Assembly: GCA_951217055.1 (NCBI GenBank)
Contig: OX578276.1
Location: 137,273,787-137,337,786, forward strand
Length of the DNA stretch: 64,000 nt
Direction of reading: 5' to 3'
Origin: Gerris lacustris
Taxonomy: Eukaryota > Arthropoda > Insecta > Hemiptera > Gerridae
A program made the translations under genes and the position numbers. Below are positions 21,678 through 33,278 of the stretch, piece by piece. The notes under the pieces were generated by a model. It saw only the letters and a list, made by a program, of their open reading frames with translations. It did no database searches and had not been told where the DNA came from. Within the stretch, counting starts at the first letter, position 1, and each line of letters opens with the position of its first letter.

Positions 21678-22237
21678 CCTTGTGCCTTCAACTAATGATG
21701 ACAAAAATAATTAAATCAATTTCTCATCCCCTTATATTTATTTAATTATTATAAATTATATTATTGAAATTTTCTTCTCAACCTACTCTATTGAATATAA
21801 GAGCTACATTATTAGTATTACATATACAGTGTTACAGTGCATCAGACACAGTGTTACAGTGCAACATCCGTCGATTTTGCTATTAGTTTATAGAAATCAT
21901 GTCCCATTTTTCTTGATGTTGAGCTAAGAGATTTTAATTTTTGACTTTGGTTCAAGGAAGAGTGAGTTAAGCGTCTCAGACAAATTTACTGCTTTTTCTC
22001 GTCTCTGTTTACTTTGTTTTAGAGAGTTGGATTAGGTTATGTTACCTTGTTTTTAATATATATTTAATTAATAATCATGAAGTTTAAACGAATAGTGACA
22101 AACATAGAATAACTATGGATTTTAGAAAAAAAACAACCCTTGTTTAACAATTGGCAATAACCACCCTGGTTACAATAAAAAGAGATTTTTTATATGAATT
22201 GGATAAAATAGTAACCTTTTAGTCATCTTGAAGATGA
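21675..22237. other. No gene seen
   Basis: AT-rich, with a short duplication of ACAGTGTTACAGTGCA near 21826-21862. No upstream reverse-transcriptase sequence is visible before 22238, so the adjacent retroelement is 5'-truncated. Confidence 0.5.
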
Positions 22238-23013
22238 CCCAAAGAGGGGAACAAGGGAGTTAAAGTAAATGGCAGATGGCTCAATTGCTTAAAGTTTGCA
22301 GATGATGTGGTTCTAATATGTAAAAATTTGGATGCAGCCAAAGAAATGCTGAAAAATGTAATAGATAAAGCTAAGCATATAGGATTAGAAATAAATAAGA
22401 ATAATACTAAAATAATGAAAGTAAATATGGAATACACAAATATTGGAGACTCTATTGAATGTGTGAATGAATACAAATACCTAGGCTCCCAAATGAGTAA
22501 CAAAGTGGATAGTCAAGATAGCGACATAAGCAGAAGAATAACCCTCGGACGGATTTCATTCAACAAATATCGGCATCTATTGCACACGGATGTAGGAATG
22601 AAACTGGAAAAATAAATTATGGTCATCATGCATTCTGCCAGTCCATGTCATATGGATGTGAAACATGGGAAATAACTGAAAGAACATTAAACAAGCTTAG
22701 AACCAGCCAAAGAGGGATGGAGAGGAGCATGCTCAGGATAACCAGGAAGGACAGAAAAAGGAACGAGTGGATAAGGAATAAGACTCAACTTGAAGATTTA
22801 GGAAAGATTGTTGTAGGGCGTAAATGGAACTGGACAGGGCATATTGTGAGAAATCTATACAAATGAACCAAAGAGCTTATAAACTGGTATCCTAGAGATA
22901 AGATACGAAAACGAGGAAGACCTAGGCTGGCCTGGGACGAAGAAACGAAGAAGGCTTGTGGAGGTGCACGTTGGCAAAGAGTATAGCGTCTAAAATATTA
23001 TCAGAAGGTCTAA
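22238..23013 (+). pseudogene. RTE-type non-LTR reverse transcriptase, C-terminal half, broken
   Basis: Frame one (22238-22615) gives VNGRWLNCLKFADDVVLIC, containing the FADD catalytic box of reverse transcriptases, then GLEINKNNTKIM and EYKYLGSQMS. After a stop at 22613-22615 and two small frameshifts (CILPV near 22629-22643, then YGCETW from 22648), the distal part continues: TSQRGMERSMLRITRKDRKR, then NEWIRNKTQLEDL, KWNWTGHIVR and finally RGRPRLAWDEETKKACGGARW. These are the ordered hallmarks of the thumb and C-terminal region of RTE-type endonuclease/reverse-transcriptase proteins of animals. Further stops at 22864-22866 and 22984-22986. The endonuclease and RT palm N-terminal parts are absent, consistent with 5' truncation on insertion. 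Dead. Confidence 0.85.
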
Positions 23014-23039
23014 CTGAGCTTTTAGTGGTTAATAATTTT

Positions 23040-23400
23040 AAAAATAATTACAAATACTCAATGAGCAGTTCACTAGTCGAAAACTCCGCTACAAATGTGT
23101 GTTGATGAAAAGATTGATGGGATGCTTGATGGTATGCTTGATGCGCCCGAAGGCGGCTGTGAGGTCGTGTCAATCAGCTTGACGCGATGTTTTGATCAAG
23201 CGGCTTCACCGTGTAGGGGCTGCTTTATAGGAGTCTTATGTCGATCTCCGACATGGTATAGACTCACCTCTCACAAATTTATTTCTTAATTTTCTTTTTA
23301 ATGTAACTTATTCTTTCCTCACTGATGATGGCCTTATGAAGGCTGAAAGCTGCTTTGTTAAATCAACCAGGTTTGATAGACAATTTGTGTTACTCCTATA
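23040..23400 (+). repeat. Possible 3' tail of the retroelement or adjacent repeat
   Basis: Less AT-rich than its surroundings. Has a short internal repeat (GATGGGATGCTTGATG / GATGGTATGCTTGATG) and a TGATGATGGCCTTATGAAGG motif at about 23321-23341 of a kind often seen near ends of insect repeats. Whether it belongs to the retroelement upstream is unknown. Confidence 0.3.
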
Positions 23401-23956
23401 AGATGACCACCATAGACACTCCTATATCTAACATTTAACATAGATTATTTGATGAGTTATCAAACAAGTATAATAAATAAATATTAATTATGGTGTATAA
23501 TTAAATGTCGCACAATTTGGGTCTCATATTTTGAGTCAGCCTAGGGAATAAGAAGCAGATGAAGTACTTCACTCCTACCAATGGCGTACCCTTAATAATT
23601 ATTGAGTTAGATTCTTTGAAAATCAAAATAAAGGTGTTTCTACTTTAAATTTAGTAATAAAATTTTAGTACTATCATCTTATTCGCTCTCTCAGAGAGCA
23701 AGAACACACATTGTTGAACAACCAAATCATAAGGCTAAGTATTAATCCTTTCTTTCTTCTATTAGTTTGCTACATTATTCATGAAACATTCATATATTCA
23801 ATAGTATAATGTAAAAGTATATCAATTAATCAATTTAATAAAGTATTGACCGAAATTAACATAGGTATTAGTCAATTTTAGGAATTTGTTTTGAAGAAGG
23901 AGGCTAAGTATGTTTAGAAAAGGGAAGTAGTATAAAAACCTCTTGATTCTTGATGA
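23401..23956. other. No gene seen
   Basis: AT-rich, with no recognised feature. Confidence 0.5.
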
Positions 23957-24326
23957 AGAATAGTACATTATGCGTCTAGTGCGGAAAGTAGCATTTTGCA
24001 TGCGAGTGTGGAGTTTGCACCCGAGCGATAGGGAGGTTGGTAAAACCACACGAGCAAAGCAAAATTTAGTTTTCGCACGAGTTGCATACTTTCGTACCGT
24101 ACTTTATCTACGATTGTTGGATTTTAATAATAAATATAGAAAAAACATTAATTAAAAAAAAACATCAAATTAGTTTTGTGAAATGTAAACAAACACGCTA
24201 ATCGTTGGATAAGGTGAAGAATTATGAAACGCGCATGCGCAATGAATACAACTTCGAAAATAATCACATTCTACGCATCTAAACAGAAATAAAATGTTTA
24301 TATTTCGTATCAATAGTAGATAAAGG
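23957..24326 (-). mobile_element. Crypton-like non-autonomous element
   Basis: Read on the minus strand it begins TTTATCTACTATTGAT (24326 downward) and continues TAAACATTTTATTTCTGTTT, GCGTAGAATGTGATTATTTT, ATTGCGCATGCGCG, GTGTTTGTTTACATTTCAC, matching 63552-63750. It then jumps to CAACAATCGTAGATAAAGTA (as at 63977-63997) and a tail with TTTTGCTTTGCTCGTGTGG and GCATAATGTACTATT (as at 4145-4258). All coding sequence is lost. A 61-codon frame across the tail is not a gene. Confidence 0.6.
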
Positions 24327-24984
24327 GTTTTTATTCTTTTAGACAAAGAAAGGGTTTTCAATTGTGTCCTACTCATCTTACTAAATATATTTTTATCTTC
24401 ATTTATTTTTATTTAATGTCCATGTTAAATATTTTTAGTTTCATAAACTATACAATATGGACTTTATTATATCCATTTTATTCGTATATATTCAGATAAC
24501 TCTCTGTTTAGAAAACTTTAAAAAAATTGCTTCAGTTAAATTTCATTTTACCAATTATTCTCAATGGAAAATTATTGTTCAATGAACATCTTGCTAAAAG
24601 TATGAATGGATAAAAAAAATATAGATAGAAAGAGTATTACGAGCTAGAAAATGCAAGTGACTTTCCCCTTATATCTAGTAGAGTGCACCAACAGGTTGTG
24701 CAGTCGAGGCTACACTGCAAGCTTGCACATAATACAGTACTACATCTTAACCACGTTCTAATAATTGTTGCCACTCCTTTTATAAGTATCTCTTCCAAGT
24801 CCAATCATAATTATTGCGTTTAATCAAGGGTCCCTCTCAAAACAGAATTTACTTATCATTAAATCAGATTTGGTTCTCTTGTATTTTTTAAAGTTAGAAT
24901 GTAATTAATTATCGAACTTTTGTAATTGATGCAACATAGATTATTGAAATTCATTATTAATAATTAATTTTATAAAAAATAGAC
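24327..24984. other. No gene seen
   Basis: AT-rich, with no recognised feature. Confidence 0.5.
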
Positions 24985-25545
24985 TGCCAATTGGTGTGGC
25001 ATATAGCTTTCTCGTATCCTATCACGTACTTTATTGATTTTATGCTTTTACAAGCCATTGTTGTCTAATTTGTTAAATTGTTTCCCCCGTTATTTTAATC
25101 GGTCAATTTTTTTTTTTATATGAATTAAAATATCAATTTAGCAAAAGTTAAAGAGCGCTGATAGTTTAAAATAATCTGGGGCTATTTGCGGGTTACTTTC
25201 GATAAACTATAAAAGTTTCATACATATCAGACAAGTACGTTTGAAGCTGTAGGTGTGAATAGATGTATGTTTGTGTGTATGTGGAAGAGACACAAGCAGG
25301 CGTAGAGGGTTGAAACTTATATTATGGGTCCAATTATGGGCTAATTATGACCTACCATTAAAATTGGACGTGTAGTTTTTAAGATATGTTGGTTCCCAAA
25401 AATTGAATTGAAACCAAAAATGTTCCTTGATGTCCAAAACGGATTTCTGTTTTGGAATTTTTGAAATCGGAGACCTAGAAATGTTTCGTTCTTCAGAACG
25501 ATCACATAGCTTCCACTACCTTCGATATGCTCGGAAACAAAATTC
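24985..25545 (-). mobile_element. Family B copy, full length
   Basis: Starts TGCCAATTGGTGTGGCATAT and TATCACGTACTTTATTGATT. Has the long B middle (AAAGTTAAAGAGCGCTGATA, CGGGTTACTTTCGATAAAC, ATGTTTGTGTGTATGTGGAA) and the ATGTTCCTTGATGTCCAAAA block, and ends with a decayed hairpin (GCTTCCACTACCTTCG...CGGAAAC). It is one of the most complete copies of the long form, useful as a reference for the family. Confidence 0.7.
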
Positions 25546-25786
25546 AATATCGAGCAATTTTGGATATATTTTCTTTGATAGTTTTATGCAATATATATAA
25601 GTATTCTCGTCCTAGAATATATAAATTAAATGAATCATTGGACTCTAGTTTCTGTCTAAACCTAAAACAATACTAAGCTAAACATTGAAATTAATGCGGA
25701 TTAATGTTAATTATAGCCAAAAGTTTTAATGCAGTGTCTTATACTAAAGATAAGGACGTTATTAATCTTCGAAAGTTTTAATGATT
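25546..25786. other. No gene seen
   Basis: AT-rich, with no recognised feature. Confidence 0.4.
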
Positions 25787-26052
25787 GGGTTGATGTAGCG
25801 TATCTGGGGCGTCATGTATAGAAATGGAAAAACTGACAAATATAATGCATATATAATTAAATGTTTCCTGCATATTGATAAATGTTGCATTATTTATGGA
25901 TACTTTCATACTCTTTCGAAAAACCAGATACGCTACATCGAAGCCCGCAGTTAATCTACGACGGATGCAACCCCCAAGATTCGCAAAATCGACCTGTATG
26001 TGCCAGTTTTTTTCGTTTCTATGCATGATGCCCTAGATACGCTAGATCAACC
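25787..26052. mobile_element. Small inverted-repeat element, 266 bp
   Basis: Left end GGTTGATGTAGCGTATCTGG and right end GATACGCTAGATCAACC are inverted. Pairing continues inward (GTCATG-ATAGAAA with TTTCTATGCATGATG, CTGACA with a diverged GTGCCAG). A second inverse copy of the end (CCAGATACGCTACATCGAAG) sits internally at 25923. Target duplication not clear. The reverse frame 25778-26026 is not a gene. Confidence 0.6.
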
Positions 26053-26430
26053 GTATTTAACCTTTATTCGTCAAAAAAATGCTTAGGAACTGACTATCAA
26101 TAGCTTTCAGATAAATTATGCATAATTGATACATTTGAAGTCTTCGTTTTTGTATTTATTATTAACTGAATAAATAAAATACTTTTTCTTAAACGTGAGT
26201 GAGTGAAAAGCAAAAAGATATAGATGACATGTTAAGCGTTTATTAAATTTTAACAGCTTCGTCGTCTCTTACATTAACATTCTAGAAAATATGAAGAAGA
26301 AAGGAAGAAAAAAACAAAAACGTGAATCTAAGCAATTGTAATAAGAAAGTATTACAAGGACAACTATAAGAGCTCAAAATGGTTTAATCGTGAATAAGTT
26401 TGGTAAGAGTTCAAATGCTGAGGAAATCCG

Positions 26431-26432
<2 letters not shown>
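26053..26432. other. No gene seen
   Basis: AT-rich with an A/G-rich patch near 26290-26325. No recognised feature. Confidence 0.4.

Positions 26433-26501
<69 letters not shown>
26433..26501. repeat. (AT)n microsatellite
   Basis: About 34 uninterrupted AT units. Confidence 0.95.
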
Positions 26502-26505
<4 letters not shown>

Positions 26506-27381
26506 CACGAGAGCATTATCTTTCCAATAGGATTTATTTAAGAACTTTTTCATACCCATCTTGTTAGTTGCTTCATTTCATTTGAAATTAGTCGCTGCAA
26601 AATACAAAGCAGACTAATATTAGACTACGTGAGTATTGGATAAATTAAACTTAAACTAATTGTACTTTACTCACTATGTATTTATATCGAATATTTTAAT
26701 CTACAAGCCTTATAAAGGACTATGTCCTCATTTTGCCTTGTCTAGATTGTAAAATGACTATGGTGTATAAATAGAATGAATACTTTGTGTAGAATATAAA
26801 AAAAATCCTTTATTCTGGTGTAATCAAATTTATTTCTGCAACAAATGTTTAATTATGATTTATGATATATCCAAATAACTTGGAAAAGTAATTATATGTT
26901 ACAAAATGATGTATTTATTTTTGTAAATATTATCGTGCTTGTGAAAAACAGACTTTATCGTGTACATTGTGTGGTTTTATCAATTTTCTCGTATGATTGT
27001 GTATCATTATTTCATAAACAACATTTTTCCGGGAATGTAACTTATATGGTTTCGTTGGTATGGGAATACCTAAAATTTTTACTTCGTATCTGAGAAAATA
27101 AAAATACACATACGTAGTAGGTATATGAGTATAAAGATGGTGCAGATTTACACTTAAAAAATTATTCCGATGGTTGTGATTTAAAAATTCGATTTTGCAG
27201 TTCTTATAAATGTGAATTTTAATATCTAGTTTCCTTAGTTTTGATTGATCTGCAGAAATTAATTAAATTAGATACTATGGAATTAAAATTCAGTGTCACT
27301 ATGCATCATATGAGAATGTTTTGTTCGGACAGATTCTTTAATAAACATATTCACTTATACTAGTTATACTCCTAGACATTG
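26502..27381. other. No gene seen; A-run at the end
   Basis: AT-rich. Ends with an A-run of about 22 (27382-27403) that borders the family C element. Confidence 0.5.
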
Positions 27382-27575
27382 AAAAAAAAAAAAAAAAAAA
27401 AAATACGTGTGGTGTCGTGGGACACCCGGTAGGAACGAAGTTCCTTACATTTTTCCATGGGCGTAGCCAGGGGGGGGCAGGGGGGGGCCATGGCCCCCCC
27501 CTAGGCCGGCCCAACTCTCTAAAAAAATACGATTATTATACATATACAGGTTAAAATAAAAAGTAAAAATAATTC

Positions 27576-27622
27576 TGTATAGTAATAATAATAATATATA
27601 TATATAATATTATTACTATACA
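27576..27622. repeat. 15-bp AT hairpin
   Basis: TGTATAGTAATAATA at 27576-27590 pairs perfectly with 27608-27622 around a TA-rich loop. It lies within the hAT-type element, close to its left end. Confidence 0.8.
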
Positions 27623-28345
27623 AATTTATTTTATGGCTAGAGGGGGTCTTCAGGTAAAAAAATGTAAATCTCGTTTTAGTTGTCTAGTTACTACAGCTGT
27701 GGCGTGGCTGCACTGGTTTGGTTAGCATTGCTTTGATAAACAAGATGCCTATGATAAGAAAAGAAGCTGGACAATAATTATGTTTCCCTTCTCTCAGCCA
27801 GTGGCGCACCCAGGGGGGGGGGGGCACAGGGGCCCGGGGCCTTTTTTTGCGTAAAAAAGAAGATGAAGAAGAAGAATTGAAGTAAGTAAAGTTATCAATC
27901 CGTTTAGGTCAAGGATCTATAAAATAGGGATGGAGCTCTAAGTACAAATATACCTCCTGGGTAAAAAAGTGTCGTCTATAGTCTATAGAACTTGGAACTT
28001 TGAGTTTTTAATTAAATATTTTCTTGTTTTAAGGGTTTTTATTTTAATCTACAGTTTTACTTTAATATATTAATTAAATTTAATTAAAATAGTTAGTAGC
28101 AGTCATTAGAATAGTTTTTAATTATCAAATAATTAATATTAATTAATTTGGAAACGGGTTCAATTGTAGAATAAGATTTTAAAAATTGCAGATACCCGAC
28201 TTTTCGCAAGGAAGACTTTTTTCTGTATTTATTGACTGGACTGTTAGATACCCTACTATTTTTATTTGGTTATGGTTTTGCAATAAAACTCAGTATGGTT
28301 CTGCATATTTAGTCCAGTCAAATGGTGCACAAAATTAGCTCGAAG

Positions 28346-29513
28346 TGGCAAGTTCTGGTGTAATTGATTTTAGTGGTTTATTTGATGTTATTGGGGGTGC
28401 TGAACACGAATCTGAAGTTGTCCAACTAAATTTCCCCCCGCAAATATGAGAAATCTTCAAAAACAATTTTTTTTGTGGTTTTCCGCTTATAACTTGTAAA
28501 GCAATCTATTCACGCAAAAAGTGGTCCAGTAGTAAAATATAGATGAGAAAATAACCTTCAATTTATGTCTGTAACATTTTTTTGTACGTCATATGGTTTT
28601 CACGGAAATGGGAGTTGAAATATCGGAAAAATCAGTAATTTATGAAAAAAGACAAGTTATGCACCATAATATAACGAGCCAATTTTCAAAGAAATCTACG
28701 TATTATTGGCTTATGATAATATACGAAAATTTTAGTTTAGAATTTGGATAAGTGTTAAAAATAATTTGGTACACAGTGGTACGGGGTACAAAAGACAAAA
28801 TAGTATGTACCCTTCAAGATGCATGTCATTGGAAAGCTCTTTAAGAGTACAGTAATTGTTGTTATGTACAATTTTGTCATATTTTCATATGAGAGAGGGG
28901 TAAAATGGAAAAAACACAATAATTTTGGTAATTGGTATTTTTTTCATTTTACCCCCCTCTAATATAAAAATATGATAAAAGTGTACATAACAACAATAAA
29001 TGTACTCTTAAAGAGCTTTCCAACGACATGCATCTTGAAGGGTATATAATATTTTAACTTTTGTACCCCGTACCACTGTGTACCAAATTATTTTTAACAC
29101 TTATCCAAATTCTAAACCAAAATTTTCGTATATTATCATAAGCCAATAATACGTAAATTTCTTTGAAAATTGGCTCGTTAAATCATGGTGCATAACTGTT
29201 TTGTTTTTTGTTTTTTTTCATAAATTACCGATTTTCCCGATATTTTCCCATTTCCGTGAAATCCATATGACGTACAAAAAAATGTTATAGACATAAATTA
29301 AAGGTTATTTTCTCATTTATATTTTACTACTGGACCACTTTTTGCGTGAATAGATTGCTTTGCAATTTATAACTGGAAAAGGAAAACCACAAAAAAATTG
29401 TTTTTGACGATTTCTTATATTTGCGGGGGGAAATTTAGTTGGACAACTTCAGATTCGTGTTCAGCACCCCCAAAAACATCAAATAAACCACTAAAATCAA
29501 TTACACCAGAACT
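28346..29513. repeat. 1.17-kb near-perfect palindrome (family P)
   Basis: The left arm begins GTGGCAAGTTCTGG and the right arm ends CCAGAACTTTCCAC. The arms are inverse copies throughout with few mismatches (for example CTGAACACGAATCTGAAGTT against its inverse near 29445-29465). The centre is near 28930 (AAAAAACACAATAATTTTGG / TTTTTTTCATTTTACC). There is no spacer beyond about 30 nt. Half an arm recurs at 59695-59960. No protein frame. Could be a foldback transposon or an inverted duplication of one half-element. Confidence 0.85.
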
Positions 29514-29844
29514 TTCCACAATTAATTACTATTTATTTAAAATTTAAAATTAGAGATGTAGTAGTTCAGACAATATCTCATAGGAAACGCTAACGTCGCT
29601 TCAAAATAAAATAAAATACTCTCCGTCAAATCTTAATGTGAACTATATTACATTAAGAGTGGATTTAAACAGCAAGTTTTCCTTAAAAAAATCTATTTCA
29701 AATAAACAATTTTTCCCCTATAATTAATAGTTCTATTGAGTTTTTTTTTTATTAAAATAAATCATTTTGAAAATATTAATAATGGTACTGTCAGACTCTT
29801 GGCATTTTTTAGGAAAACACTTTTTTGGTTTTACATACACCACA

Positions 29845-29845
<1 letters not shown>

Positions 29846-29940
<95 letters not shown>
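29846..29940. repeat. (AC)n(AT)n microsatellite
   Basis: (AC)n at 29846-29879 is followed by about 30 AT units to 29940. It sits just inside the right end of the hAT-type element. Three overlapping frames (Thr-His and Tyr-Ile repeats) are artefacts. Confidence 0.95.
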
Positions 29941-29942
<2 letters not shown>

Positions 29943-30765
29943 AAAAAAATTGGCCCCCCCCTAAAGGCAACCCTGGCTACGCCCATGCATTTTTCATTAA
30001 ATATAAATTATAAAATCACACTGCTAAGTACGTATACATTGCTAACTACTTTTACATGGTGGAGTTAGAAAAGAGACAAAATTAAAAGTAACGAACTGTT
30101 TGTACCTAGCAGAGTTAAGGCAAAATTAATAGAAAATCATTATTTGTATAATTAAAGCAAGCGTCTTACTATAAATATATATTGAATATAAGAAAAAAGT
30201 TGATCATGATGAGTTTATAGTGAAAGAGTATATTTGTTAAAGGAGTTTGGATTGAAATATGACTGTTTTCTACCTTCACGGCCAATTAATTTAAAATATT
30301 AGAAAATATATCTCTTCCCTACTCTACAGCTTCTGCTTGTATCAGGGTGAAATTTTACATGATTATATTTTATTTATGTACAAAACAAAGTGACATTTTT
30401 GACATATATAACAAAAATAATCAAAACAAGTCAAGTAACAGGCTTCCTTAATAACACTTTTTCCCGTCTTTTGAAGCTTACGTTTACGCGAGCGTGCGCG
30501 TGAACGCTTGGGCGGATAACGTTTTTCCGACGAACTCTGCCTGGGCATAGGTAAAATGAACATGTGTACCAAATTTCATCTAACTCGGTGATCGCTTACT
30601 CAAGTTATCGTCATCTGTAGATTTCGTGACGGATTTTGCGTGACGGTTATTTTGTGACCGTGATTTTGTGGCGGTTATTTTGTGACGGGGATTTTGGTCG
30701 TTTTTTCGGATTCACTCCCGGGCTCCAGAACGTGCCATAAAGAACTTCGTTCCAAAAATACTGAA

Positions 30766-31585
30766 AAGTTATTGATTGTTTTCAAGAATTATTTTGTTAC
30801 TTTTTAGTAATTTAATTTTAACTATTGATGTATTTTATTTATTAAAGTTAATATTTTATTAATAAATTGTAAAATTACTATTCCCATCAAAATGCCAACC
30901 TTGAATTTATGCTGGGAATTATTGATTTGATTCAAAGTTATCAGAGTTTAATCAAGGTTTGAGTTTGAAATTAAGGGCAAAGGTTGGTGATATAAAAAGG
31001 AAAAACATGTTCACAGGGTCTAGGTTGTGAGGGAAAACTGCGTAGTTTGCAGGCTAACTAAGGGAGACGACCCTTGCTCGGCTTCATCGTTGAATTTTCC
31101 TCTTCTATAAAGAGAAATTTAACACCTCCTTCTATTTATACTCCTTTTAAACTTTCACACGGCTTTTCATTTAGAACTTCAACCCTACCAAAACTGTTTG
31201 TTATTTATGAGAACCAAAATTTATAAAAAATTTGATGAAAGTAGATGTATAATTTTAATATTTAAGATAAGTTAAGAAATGAGGACTGAATATTAAGTGT
31301 TCAAATATATAAAGTTCATGTGTGTTGTATGAAGTATCTTTATGGTTAAAATAACTTTCGAAATACCCGTCAAAATAATGGTCCAAACGATGACATGTTT
31401 TTGGGTTTCTAATCCCAGAGATGTAAGAAATGTTTCACATTTAGAATCACATCGAGTAGATGAGTAAAATGGGCGTTTCGCCATCCTTAAATAATCTATG
31501 GTGTGTTGGTTCGGACATGAAAGGAAAATTTATTTTTTATTTCATTTATATTAATTTTTTCCTAAATTTCCATGCTGTATATAAC
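30766..31585. other. No gene seen
   Basis: AT-rich. A more balanced patch lies at 31015-31100 (GGGAGACGACCCTTGCTCGG). Nothing recognised. Confidence 0.5.
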
Positions 31586-32110
31586 GGCCTTATATAACGG
31601 CTCTGTCTGTCTGTCTGTCCGTTGGGATGTTTCAATTCATAAACTACTATAGCTAGGAATATGAAAAACAAATCTTGGCATTTGTGACAACTGCACACAT
31701 TTTGGAGTTTACACACTTAATATTTCCAAGATGACGGGCAATATGGCGGGTGACTAAAAAAGGTTTTTAGTCACTATGACATGTTGTACATCAATTTAAA
31801 GGTCTTGAAGTGTATAAAAAGAGTATGCAACTATGTATTAAAATTTTACACTGACTATTTTCAATATGGCGGGTGAATAAAAATAAAGTTTTAGTCACCA
31901 TGACATGTTATACATCAATTTAAAGATCTTGAAATGCAGAAATAGAATATGCAACTATTAAAATTTCACACGTAATATTTTAAAGATGGCGGCCAATATG
32001 GCGGGCGACTAAAAATAAAGTTTTTAGTCACCATGACATGTGATACATTAATTTTAAGGTCTTGAAGTGTAGGAAAAGAATATGCAACTATTAAAATTCT
32101 ATACTTAATA
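31586..32110 (+). repeat. Family F: imperfect tandem repeat, period about 124-133 bp
   Basis: Three units share ATATGGCGGG, GACTAAAAA, TTTAGTCACCATGACATGT, ACATCAATTTAAAG, CTTGAA and ATATGCAACTA. The ATGACATG motif recurs at 31776, 31900 and 32033. It follows a TATATAACGG-(CTGT)n segment (31585-31625), as at starts of non-autonomous elements elsewhere in the window. Interspersed traces occur near 9025 and 17770. Confidence 0.75.
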
Positions 32111-32489
32111 ATTTTAACTTAATCGTACAGAAACCGGTGATTATCGCCTCACGTACCGACTTAAAGAGCGCCTCACTTGTTTTACTGAAAGAATATAAGA
32201 GTAAAAATAAGGAGAAAATCCAAAACTCAAACACTGGATATCTTATATTATAATGCATTAATCGTTTAACTTAAAGAAATGAGAATAAACTTTTATTTGA
32301 AGAAAAAAAGCTGTTTAAGTGCAGTTCTATTTAAAATTAATGAACAGAAAATGCAAAGTGTAGAGACCAAGGATTAGGAATGAATGTTCACTTGTCGAAA
32401 AAGACTTATGAGGACAAAAAACTTTAGTTAGAAAAAACTACTTAAGATCTTTTAACTGCACGGTTTATTTTGTAAAATAAAAAAAAAGG
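32111..32489. other. No gene seen
   Basis: AT-rich, with no recognised feature. Confidence 0.4.
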
Positions 32490-32870
32490 ATAATAATTAT
32501 TAGAATGAATCGGAAATTATCCTGTAAGGACGACTTTCCTAAAAAGGATTCAAGCTGAAGAGTAAGAAGAGGAAAAAAAAAAAAAATGAGGACGAGAAGA
32601 GAATGAAAGAGCGAAGGATAGAAGGGGGATAAAGTGATGAAACTAATAGAAAGTTGGTTGCGGAGAGTCTCCATCTCGCTCGCTCTTATAGTAATGTGAA
32701 GGTTTTATATCCAGTGCTGGCCTCAGTCTCTCTCTAACACCAAGTTGTTGAACCTGCGCTGATACTCAAGGTGAACCGAAATGCCACTTGTCTGTCTTAT
32801 AACTTCATCCTTAGCTTCTATACACCTACACTTATTGCAAGACTTACAATAATTATTATTATTCATCGGT
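32490..32870. other. Purine-to-pyrimidine switch island
   Basis: Purine-rich up to about 32665 (GAAGAGTAAGAAGAGG, GAAAGAGCGAAGGATAGAAG), then pyrimidine-rich (CTCGCTCGCTCTTATAG, CAGTCTCTCTCTAAC) until about 32830. Same design as 19440-20030 and 37225-37625, without obvious sequence identity. No gene recognised. Confidence 0.4.
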
Positions 32871-33278
32871 CAGGGTAGTGACCGCTGGGTAAAAATGGCA
32901 AACAATTCAATTGATGTCCATACTACCGTATGGATAAAATTACAACTTCTAAATTTAGTCATAGTGTATCAAATTAAATAATGTATTGATGTCTTATATT
33001 CTAATGAAAACAATAAAAAAATTGTTCAGGTACTTTTTAAGAAGAACGGTGAAAATGACCTCGACGACTTGTATAAATTTCCTCATTAGTATGTCTTAAC
33101 CTTTTATTATGGCAGACTGTTCCATGGTCTGCTCTAATACCATGTTCCAGCCAATTGCTAAGTTTTGCTGTTCAGAGAATCCTTTTTTGTCAAAAAAATA
33201 CATACGTTAATTAAACATGTAACTCAAATAACCTACCTGATCAATTAATACTCTCATATCGATGCGTTTCTGCTATTT
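32871..33278. other. No gene seen
   Basis: AT-rich, with no recognised feature. Confidence 0.4.

Larger units (their letters stand above)
27456..29987. mobile_element. hAT-type non-autonomous element, 2.5 kb, with perfect 8-bp TSD
   Basis: Inverted termini CATGGGCGTAGCCAGGG (27456) and CCCTGGCTACGCCCATG (ending 29987) are flanked by identical CATTTTTC at 27448-27455 and 29988-29995. Eight-bp duplication and CA...GCGTAGCCAGG ends are typical of hAT. The subterminal regions are G/C-run rich (GGGGGGG and CCCCCCC). The body carries no transposase: it holds a large palindrome (28346-29513), an AC/AT microsatellite, and a second hAT-like end CAGTGGCGCACCCAGGG at 27794 with no partner seen. Confidence 0.85.
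27382..30765 (-). mobile_element. Family C element split by a hAT-type insertion
   Basis: 27404-27455 matches the end of the C copy at 60384-61225 in reverse (ACACGT-type, GGTGTC hairpin, CCGGTAGGAACGAAGTTCC). 29996-30765 continues it (TATAAATTATAAAATCACAC, GTTAGAAAAGAGACAAAATT, AAATTTTACATG, TTACGTTTACGCGAGCGTGC, AAGAACTTCGTTCC). Removing the insert leaves a contiguous alignment with the other copy. Within the right end, 30610-30700 carries a simple GTGACGGTTATTTT-type repeat. Confidence 0.75.

Noticed and set aside
23095..23289. Possible small Cys-rich peptide downstream of the RTE remnant
   Set aside because: No signal peptide or conserved Cys spacing that I recognise; it overlaps a short internal DNA repeat.
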